DNA of 64,000 bases from CAZRVH01 sp964603635. GTDB lineage: Bacteria; Patescibacteriota; Gracilibacteria; Peribacterales; Peribacteraceae. Below are positions 59,696-64,000 of the stretch, in pieces (the first letter of the stretch is position 1; the number at the start of each line of letters is the position of its first letter). The DNA lies in contig CAZRVH010000003.1 of assembly GCA_964603635.1 (NCBI GenBank), positions 22,402 to 86,401 of the forward strand. Direction: 5' to 3'. A program made the translations under genes and the position numbers. Under the pieces are notes generated by a model, which was given only the letters and a program-made list of their open reading frames with translations, was not told the origin of the DNA and did not search any database.

Positions 59696-60445
59696 TCAAA
59701 GAGCCCCCGCGATTTCCTCGCTGATTTCGGCATTCGTATGCACCTCTGATACGTCGTCATCCGCTTCTAGCGCATCGACCAGTTGCATCAGTTTCCGGGC
59801 CGTTTCGGCGTCTTTGATATCCGCCTTCTGCGTCGGTACATACCTCAGGCCTGCCGATTGGATCTCCAACCCTTTGCCCTTTAAAAAATCACGCACTTTC
59901 GTCCAGTTCGTCAGATCCGTCGTCACGGAAAGAACATGACCATCGACTTCGACATCCTCTGCCCCGAAATCAATCAACTCCAATTCCACTTCCTCCCATT
60001 TCCCTTCTCCCTTTTCCCATTTCCCCACGACGATCCCCTTCCTGGCAAACATCCACAGGACGGACGCGGATTCCACGAAGCTTCCGCCGTTCTTGCTGGC
60101 GGCCATCTTCACGTTCGTGAGCGTGCGGTTCTTGTTGTCGGTGAGGCATTCGATGAGCAGGGCCGTGTTGCCCGGCCCCATGGCCGCGTACATCTCCTCC
60201 ACCATCTGGGCCCCTTCCAGCTGGCCGCTGCCTTTCTTGATGGCGCGTTCGATGTTCGCGTTCGGTACGTTATCGGCCTTGGCGTTGTCGATGGCCGAAC
60301 GAAGCGATGCGTTCGTGGCGGGGTCAGGCCCGCGCTGCGCCGCGATCTCGATCAGCTTCGCATGCTTCGTGTAGATCTTTCCCCTGGCCGCGTCCTGCGC
60401 GGTTTTCTTGACGCGAATATTATGCCATTTGGAGTGACCGGACAT
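59696..60445 (-). CDS. YebC/PmpR family protein with an in-frame repeat insertion
   Basis: A 249-residue YebC: MSGHSKWHNIRVKKTAQDAARGKIYTK is diagnostic; DNKNRTLTNVKMAASKNGGSF and LWMFARKGIVV also. Older work calls it a transcription regulator; recent work links the family to translation of proline stretches. Residues 141-155 (GKWEKGEGKWEEVEL) are made of GGGAAA words; in other YebC proteins this loop is short and acidic. The frame is intact. Confidence 0.92.
   Translation of the reverse strand: MSGHSKWHNIRVKKTAQDAARGKIYTKHAKLIEIAAQRGPDPATNASLRSAIDNAKADNVPNANIERAIKKGSGQLEGAQMVEEMYAAMGPGNTALLIECLTDNKNRTLTNVKMAASKNGGSFVESASVLWMFARKGIVVGKWEKGEGKWEEVELELIDFGAEDVEVDGHVLSVTTDLTNWTKVRDFLKGKGLEIQSAGLRYVPTQKADIKDAETARKLMQLVDALEADDDVSEVHTNAEISEEIAGAL
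59991..60026. repeat. GGGAAA-word repeat inside yebC
   Basis: On the coding strand: GGGGAAATGGGAAAAGGGAG, then AAGGGAAATGGGAGGA. It shares ATGGGAAAAGGGAG with the repeat inside the glycosyltransferase gene at 23731-23775, and similar words with the hairpin at 28397-28473. Only one arm. Confidence 0.8.
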
Positions 60446-60451
60446 GGATGA

Positions 60452-60483
60452 AGGAGGAAAGCTTGAGAAGCTTGGAAAGGGGG
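60452..60483. repeat. Left (purine) arm bracketing the S23 gene
   Basis: GAGGAAAGCTTGAGAAGC, TTGGAAAGGGGG: words of AAGCTTGG. It starts 6 bases beyond the yebC ATG (upstream side). Its partner arms are at 61052-61087 and 61287-61320. Confidence 0.75.
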
Positions 60484-60627
60484 TTCTGCTTTGGGACAGG
60501 ACAGATTTTGCATGAGACCCAAGCCAAAAACAAATAGACTGGCACTTTTGCCATACATAACACTGATGTCGCCTTCAAAACACACAGTTGATACTGAAGA
60601 TATAGTTACTTCGCTTGAACATATGAT

Positions 60628-61053
60628 ATGTCTTCCTACGAATCTCCTGAAACTCTCCCGGAAAAATCCAAAACAATCCGCAGTCACCGCGATCTCATCG
60701 TATGGCAGAAAGCCATGGAACTTACAATGATCATCTACGACATCACGGAACGATTTCCGAAGGAGGAAGTATACGGGCTTACATCGCAAATGCGCAGGAG
60801 TGCCACCTCGATCCCATCGAATATCGCAGAAGGCAGGAGAAGAAGCTCAAAAAAGGAATTCGCGTTATTCCTGCATTATGCATTCGGATCGGCAGCAGAA
60901 CTTGAAACGCAAATTGACATAGCCAAACTGCTTCCCAAAAACCAACGGATCGACTTCAAGGCCGCAGAAGGATTGCTCTCGGAAATAATGAAAATGCTCT
61001 ACGTGATGATGAATAAATTACGCCCCTTGCAGACAAAAAATCACTCAAAATAG
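60628..61053 (+). CDS. Four-helix-bundle S23 protein (23S rRNA intervening-sequence type)
   Basis: A 141-residue protein: DLIVWQKAMELTMIIYDITERFPKEE, YGLTSQMRRSATSIPSNIAEG and FLHYAFGSAAELETQIDIAKLL are the family signature. S23 proteins were first seen as ORFs in the loop of IVS hairpins in 23S rRNA; the fold is shared with the Avd protein of diversity-generating systems. Function unknown; a nucleic-acid-binding pentamer is known for Avd. Here it stands between yebC and rpsR, lower in GC than both, and is bracketed by AAGCTTGG-word arms. The stop TAG touches the right arm. Confidence 0.88.
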   Translation: MSSYESPETLPEKSKTIRSHRDLIVWQKAMELTMIIYDITERFPKEEVYGLTSQMRRSATSIPSNIAEGRRRSSKKEFALFLHYAFGSAAELETQIDIAKLLPKNQRIDFKAAEGLLSEIMKMLYVMMNKLRPLQTKNHSK

Positions 61054-61087
61054 AAGCTTTCCAAGCTTCGCAAGCTTACTTTCCAAG
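61052..61087. repeat. Right (pyrimidine) arm after the S23 gene
   Basis: GAAGCTTTCCAAGCTTCGC, AAGCTTACTTTCCAAG. Pairs with the arm at 60452-60483 (core AAGCTTGGAAAG against CTTTCCAAGCTT, exact 12 bases). Confidence 0.75.
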
Positions 61088-61250
61088 AGGCAAGCATCGC
61101 CATGCGGCTTCGACCGTTCTCGGTTGGGTTTCGTCGGGACGGCGTCGCAGAAGAAGAACAGATTTCAACAAGTTTCTTGCATAACGCATTCGGATCGGCA
61201 GCAGAACTCGAAACTCAGATTGAAATCGCAAAAAGACTACCCGTACTGCA
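61067..61250 (+). pseudogene. Decayed second S23 copy with a duplicated rpsR end
   Basis: Bases 61173-61250 read FLHNAFGSAAELETQIEIAKRLP, matching the intact S23 protein (FLHYAFGSAAELETQIDIAKLLP) at 20 of 23 positions; the rest of the gene is missing. In front of it, 61067-61100 resembles the end of rpsR on the reverse strand (CATGGCGATGCT, then AAGTAAGC), as if the gene end was duplicated during insertion. Confidence 0.75.
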
Positions 61251-61263
61251 GTCATGTGATTAC

Positions 61264-61287
61264 AAAAAAGGAGGACAAGAATCCTCC
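61264..61287 (-). terminator. Terminator of the rpsF-rpsR operon
   Basis: Reverse strand: GGAGGA, loop TTCTTG, TCCTCC, then TTTTTT. A perfect 6-bp stem and a good T run, 28 bases beyond the rpsR stop. Confidence 0.8.
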
Positions 61288-61320
61288 TTTCCAAGCTCTG
61301 CAAGCTTTCCCGGCTTACTT
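61287..61320. repeat. Second right arm, overlapping the end of rpsR
   Basis: CTTTCCAAGCTCTGCAAGC, TTTCCCGGCTTACTTCC: the same words as the arms around the S23 gene. It includes the TAA stop of rpsR, so the element ends in or at that gene. Confidence 0.7.
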
Positions 61321-61575
61321 CCTATACGCCAGCATCGCCATGAAGCGCGCGCGCTCCACTGCCGTCTTGAGCATTTTCTGGTGCTTGAGGCAGACGCCCG
61401 TGTAGTAGCGTTTGCGGATGTTTCCGAAGTAATCGATGAAGGGCTTCAGCGTGGGATAGTCCTTGTAATCGATGTACAGCGTGTCCTTCTCGCAGAAGGG
61501 GCACTTCTTGAGGCGCGGATCGCTGCGGTTCTGGTTCTGGTTGTTGCGGTTGCGGTTGGGTGCTTTGGTAGCCAT
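61315..61575 (-). CDS. rpsR: 30S ribosomal protein bS18
   Basis: An 86-residue S18: an Asn/Arg-rich start (APNRNRNNQNQNRSD), CPFCEKDTLYIDYKDYPTLKPFI and the IRKRYYTGVCLKHQKML core. Cys pairs suggest a zinc-binding variant. It lies directly behind rpsF (23 bases), with no ssb between them as in most bacteria. Confidence 0.95.
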   Translation of the reverse strand: MATKAPNRNRNNQNQNRSDPRLKKCPFCEKDTLYIDYKDYPTLKPFIDYFGNIRKRYYTGVCLKHQKMLKTAVERARFMAMLAYRK

Positions 61576-61598
61576 GGATGCGGGGGGAGGTTAAGGAT

Positions 61599-62144
61599 TT
61601 AGATCTCTAAATCTTTATCGGAAATAAGCTTGTCCAGACCCTCCGCGATCGTTTCCGTCGGAGCGGTCTTCTCTTCGGTTTTCTTCTTCATGGTCGTGCG
61701 CTTGGCTTTCTCAACGACCTGCTTCTTCAGCTTGTCTTCCTTCGCCTGCGCGCGGGCCTCGCCTTCCATGCGGCTCTGCTCCTTCCACTTCTGGAGGTTG
61801 TCGGCCATGGGGGCGATGACGTACTTCTTCGGCGGCTTGATGATCATGTGGCGAAGCACGCCCTTCAAGATGCGCAGCTGCGTATCGACTTCCTTCAGCT
61901 TGGAGGGATCCATCTCGAGATAGAAGATGACGAAGTTGCCATCTTCGAAGCCTCCGATCTTGTAGGCAAGACCGCGCTGGCCCCAGCTGTCCTTCAAGAG
62001 GACCTTGGCCTCGGCTTCGGCGAAAATTTCCTCGACTCCCTTCAGGAGGTCAGATTCCTCCTTCTGGTTCATAGGATAAGGATATACGAGGGCGCACTCG
62101 TAGATGCGTCCGTCTTCCGTTGATGGCACCATGGAAATGGCCAT
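61599..62144 (-). CDS. rpsF: 30S ribosomal protein bS6, with long tail
   Basis: A 181-residue S6, longer than the usual 95-135. The core (about 12-110) has YECALVYPYPMNQKE, DSWGQRGLAYKIGGFEDGNFVIFYLEMDP and LRILKGVLRHMIIK. The tail (115-181) is Lys/Glu-rich and probably disordered, ending EGLDKLISDKDLEI. S6 binds 16S rRNA with S18. A hairpin in its leader may provide control. Confidence 0.94.
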   Translation of the reverse strand: MAISMVPSTEDGRIYECALVYPYPMNQKEESDLLKGVEEIFAEAEAKVLLKDSWGQRGLAYKIGGFEDGNFVIFYLEMDPSKLKEVDTQLRILKGVLRHMIIKPPKKYVIAPMADNLQKWKEQSRMEGEARAQAKEDKLKKQVVEKAKRTTMKKKTEEKTAPTETIAEGLDKLISDKDLEI

Positions 62145-62161
62145 AGGGATGTGTGGGTAAA

Positions 62162-62183
62162 CCGTGCGTCAAATGACGTACGG
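62162..62183 (-). promoter_or_regulatory. Dyad in the rpsF leader
   Basis: CCGTGCGTCA, AA, TGACGTACGG on the forward strand: 9 of 10 positions pair. It lies 18 bases before the rpsF start and inside the predicted leader. It may be an S6:S18 feedback site (those contain a CCG element) or an operator. Confidence 0.5.
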
Positions 62184-62201
62184 ACATCAAATAGGACCCG
62201 G

Positions 62202-62230
62202 ACTCTACAGGCCTGAAAAACAGGGGTCAA
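62202..62230 (-). promoter_or_regulatory. rpsF promoter
   Basis: Reverse strand: TTGACC, 17-base spacer, TAGAGT. Leader of about 50 bases with the dyad above. Confidence 0.65.
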
Positions 62231-62260
62231 GGAGAGTTTGCATGGGATGCCGAGAGATAG

Positions 62261-62288
62261 TTGACATAATTTATAAGTAATTCATAAT
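62261..62288 (+). promoter_or_regulatory. Promoter of the 114-residue gene
   Basis: TTGACA, 16-base spacer, CATAAT. Leader of about 35 bases with AAAGGA 8 bases before the ATG, so this gene is not leaderless. It is divergent from the rpsF promoter. Confidence 0.65.
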
Positions 62289-62330
62289 AATTACATCTTT
62301 CACATCACGACCTTCATAAAGGAACGGCTT

Positions 62331-62675
62331 ATGCCTAAGACTGACCAGCGGCAACGCATGTTCGCGATTGCAACGATCGGGAAAAAAAGACTGCGTCTGC
62401 TGCGACTGGGGAAAGGATACGGCACAATGAGTATCCGTACGTTCTTGGAAAACGCGGGAATGCCAAAGGGAGCTCGCAGCGTCGATCGATTTTTCCCTTT
62501 GGAACTGGGAAATAATGATCAAGAAATGCTGGGACGCCTCCTGGAAGATAACGATGAGCAATCGATCCTCAGGCTCATCAACGGCGTTGCACAATGCGCC
62601 TATAACCAAGGCCGTCGCGCCGCTCGAATGCACCCTCGGCGCAGATCAAGACGAAGGCCGCCTGCATTTATATAA
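62331..62675 (+). CDS. Basic hypothetical protein with an Arg-rich tail
   Basis: A 114-residue protein: MPKTDQRQRMFAIATIGKKRLRLLRLGKGYG at the start, an acidic middle (LGNNDQEMLGRLLEDNDEQS) and an Arg-rich end (RRAARMHPRRRSRRRPP). It is probably an RNA- or DNA-binding small protein; no family recognised. Own promoter, RBS and terminator make it credible. Confidence 0.65.
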   Translation: MPKTDQRQRMFAIATIGKKRLRLLRLGKGYGTMSIRTFLENAGMPKGARSVDRFFPLELGNNDQEMLGRLLEDNDEQSILRLINGVAQCAYNQGRRAARMHPRRRSRRRPPAFI

Positions 62676-62700
62676 GCACATGCGACCGCCGTATGCGCAC

Positions 62701-62731
62701 GCCCTGCACCATCGCGGTGCAGGGCTTTTTT
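62701..62731 (+). terminator. Rho-independent terminator
   Basis: CCCTGCACC/GGTGCAGGG with ATCGC loop, then CTTTTTTG. Perfect 9-bp stem, after the 114-residue gene. Confidence 0.92.
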
Positions 62732-62820
62732 GTTGTATCCCACCCTGTGAAACCCCACGGCTGCACTTGCGCCTGGCTGTTGGCGATAGAAAACGCGACA
62801 GATTGGTCAAATTGCTCAAT

Positions 62821-62860
62821 CAAAAAACGAGCCCCAAGATCCGGGTGGACCTTGGGGCTC
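62821..62860 (-). terminator. Terminator of a reverse-strand unit
   Basis: Reverse strand: GAGCCCCAAG, 12-base loop, CTTGGGGCTC, then GTTTTTTG. Perfect 10-bp stem. It ends the unit that begins at the promoter at 63124-63151. Confidence 0.88.
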
Positions 62861-62884
62861 AACGGCGCTGGACGTTTGCCAGCA

Positions 62885-63067
62885 TTAGACCTGGACCTTC
62901 TCCGCGACAGCAGCAGCAATGGCAGTGGCAGCGACAGCGGCGGATTGATCAGAGCGGAACAGGCAGAACTTCATAGCAGCACAACGCTTTCTCGGAGCCC
63001 GCGGGGCTCCGGAACAAAGGACTCTCTCCGATTTCAGCTTCCGGATCGCAATCCGGGCGCTCTCCAT
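62885..63067 (-). CDS. 60-codon reverse ORF or structured RNA
   Basis: Reads MESARIAIRKLKSERVLCSG... with an Ala/Val-rich end (SAAVAATAIAAAVAEKVQV). An inner ATG would give a 29-residue peptide with the same tail. The same DNA forms strong hairpins (CGGAGCCC/GGGCTCCG at 62993-63011; CCGGAT/ATCCGG near 63040), so the product may be an RNA instead. It has a promoter about 57 bases before the ATG and a terminator 24 bases after the stop; the unit is about 295 bases long. Confidence 0.4.
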   Translation of the reverse strand: MESARIAIRKLKSERVLCSGAPRAPRKRCAAMKFCLFRSDQSAAVAATAIAAAVAEKVQV

Positions 63068-63123
63068 CGAAGAGAAACAACAAAGAACACTATTCAGAAA
63101 CACACAGGCTCCTGAACGGGTGG

Positions 63124-63151
63124 ATGGTAATCCAAAAAAAAGAGGTGTCAA
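63124..63151 (-). promoter_or_regulatory. Promoter of the reverse unit
   Basis: Reverse strand: perfect TTGACA, 16-base spacer, TACCAT. Expected start near 63117. Confidence 0.6.
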
Positions 63152-63187
63152 ATTTTTTTTCGCGTGCGCGGACGCGTCGTGATGCAT

Positions 63188-63217
63188 TTGATTCCGGAAA
63201 AAGAGCGTGCATAGTAT
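63188..63217 (+). promoter_or_regulatory. Promoter of the 81-residue gene
   Basis: TTGATT, 18-base spacer, TAGTAT. The leader of about 40 bases carries AAGGAAGGA, a strong ribosome site, 6 bases before the ATG. Confidence 0.5.
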
Positions 63218-63265
63218 CGGGGTCGTCTTTTCACACCACCTCGACACCACAAGGAAGGACCGCCC

Positions 63266-63511
63266 ATGTGTAAGAAAAGAGAACGCCGAACCAGACGCAT
63301 GCAGATTCGGGGAAACGAATTGCAGGTTACCGTGCACGCAAAGAAGGGCAAAAAATTGCATATTAAGCTCACCGCAAGACAAATGAAGCACCTGCGGGCG
63401 CTGAAAAGTCTCGAACAGATATGCAAGGTGCCGGCCGGCCACGGCATCGAGAGCATTATGCTCAAGATGATGACAATGGCGTGTCGACACGCTCAACCCA
63501 GGCGGCAATAA
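63266..63511 (+). CDS. Small very basic hypothetical protein
   Basis: An 81-residue protein rich in Lys/Arg/His (CKKRERRTRRMQIRGNELQ, KKGKKLHIKLTARQMKHLRALKSLEQ) with no known family. Charge and size suggest an RNA- or DNA-binding protein. Strong ribosome site and terminator support that it is expressed. It is the last coding gene before the putative rRNA leader. Confidence 0.65.
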   Translation: MCKKRERRTRRMQIRGNELQVTVHAKKGKKLHIKLTARQMKHLRALKSLEQICKVPAGHGIESIMLKMMTMACRHAQPRRQ

Positions 63512-63537
63512 AACCATGCCAAAGCATATTGCCACCC

Positions 63538-63574
63538 TAAACCCCTGAGTCGCTCGCGATTCAGGGGTTTTCTT
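63538..63574 (+). terminator. Rho-independent terminator
   Basis: AACCCCTGA/TCAGGGGTT with inner TCGC/GCGA, then TTTTCTT. Ends the 81-residue gene. Confidence 0.9.
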
Positions 63575-63611
63575 GTTCCCCATGCCGATCCGGGATTGAT
63601 GCAAAATCTTG

Positions 63612-63639
63612 TTGACTCCCCTTTTTAGCCGTGTACTAT
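63612..63639 (+). promoter_or_regulatory. Promoter of the structured leader
   Basis: TTGACT, 16-base spacer, TACTAT. Expected start near 63646. Confidence 0.6.
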
Positions 63640-63645
63640 CTCCGG

Positions 63646-64000
63646 GCTGTCGCCTCGGTCCTTCACCGGATACCAGGAAGCCAGATTTCTTAACCCACCT
63701 TGTACCGCAACCGGCCTTTGGGCCTTCGCGCATGTGGGTTCACGGGCTCTTTCACAGCATTGTGTAGTAGAGAGATGTGTGTATCTTCCCCTTAAAAGGA
63801 AGCATACAACCCAATATCCTTTGGATTTTGAAGCGGGGAGCCGCTCTAAGCACTCAAGTGTTGAACCACTTTAAAAGTTCGCAGTGCGTAGGCACTTTAA
63901 AAACTTTTACCCTTCGAAGCTCCAATCGAGCGTAGAAGGGTCGCAAGTGATCACTCGATCACCGCCATGAACAAAGTCGGGACCGCAAGGTTCCTTCCTC
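63646..64000 (+). ncRNA. Structured leader, probably of an rRNA operon
   Basis: No coding frame. In order: hairpin AACCCAC (63692)/GTGGGTT (63734), boxA-like GCTCTTTCACA (63746-63756), boxC-like TGTGTGT (63776), then further stems ACCCTTC (63909)/GAAGGGT (63935) with inner GCTC/GAGC, GTGATC/GATCAC (63947-63962) and GGGACC/GGTTCC with a GCAA loop near the end. Hairpin-boxA-boxC is the antitermination layout of E. coli rRNA leaders. No mature 16S start (for example the AGAGTTTGAT stretch) is reached before the window ends. The leader would be over 350 bases, which is long; another structured RNA is possible. Confidence 0.55.

Noticed and set aside
61102..61602. Forward ORF covering the S23 remnant and rpsR
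   Set aside because: Only the short S23-like part is meaningful; the rest is antisense to rpsR.
63646..64000. 16S or 23S rRNA, tmRNA or RNase P RNA
   Set aside because: None of the diagnostic 5' sequences or core motifs is visible; only the leader-type elements are.

Overview
The window looks like a chromosomal segment of a small-genome bacterium, most likely from the Patescibacteria/CPR (Peregrinibacteria-like is my best guess, not proven). Supporting signs are coding DNA of high GC with scattered AT-rich islands, many short compact housekeeping genes, rpsF next to rpsR with no ssb between them, pheT without pheS nearby, a VirB2-like pilin gene, and many promoters whose -10 box lies only 6-9 bases before the start codon.

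Layout. (1) 1-30 kb is a surface-polysaccharide region. It opens with nonulosonic-acid-type genes (neuB end, neuC, an SDR, a PseB/FlaA1-like dehydratase) and a WbpG-HisH-HisF-like amidotransferase set. Glycosyltransferases, two methyltransferases, WecB, RfbB/RfbC-like enzymes, a DUF2304-GT2 pair and a giant membrane protein follow. (2) 28.5-30.2 kb holds sufS-sufU. (3) 30.2-43.4 kb is mixed housekeeping: tRNA-Thr plus a broken second copy, tRNA-Ser, M50 protease, L28, L34, a GGQ release-factor protein, pheT, cobalamin adenosyltransferase, M16 peptidase, ndk and an aldo/keto reductase. (4) 43.5-47 kb is one 1170-residue protein with four helix-turn-helix-like modules and its own operator-like site. 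(5) 47-62.2 kb holds CtpA, RNase H, VanW, GIY-YIG, RecO, FtsX, a class A PBP with Ig-like tail, YhhQ, YebC, a four-helix-bundle S23 protein, S18 and S6. (6) 62.3-64 kb is sparse: two small ORFs, one reverse transcription unit, and a structured leader resembling an rRNA operon leader (hairpin, boxA, boxC), with no mature rRNA reached.

The most unusual signal is a family of imperfect hairpins built from short degenerate words (for example GGATTAGG, GTAGGTT, GGGAAA, AGCTTGTAG). The purine-rich arm always comes first. Most start within a few bases of a stop codon; others lie inside genes and are translated in frame (a glycosyltransferase twice, YebC once). One pair of arms brackets the S23 gene, beside a decayed second S23 copy, which suggests an element/partner system. 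A second palindrome family (GTGTCATGG...) surrounds an AT-rich GIY-YIG gene, and a third repeat type sits in or beside tRNA genes.
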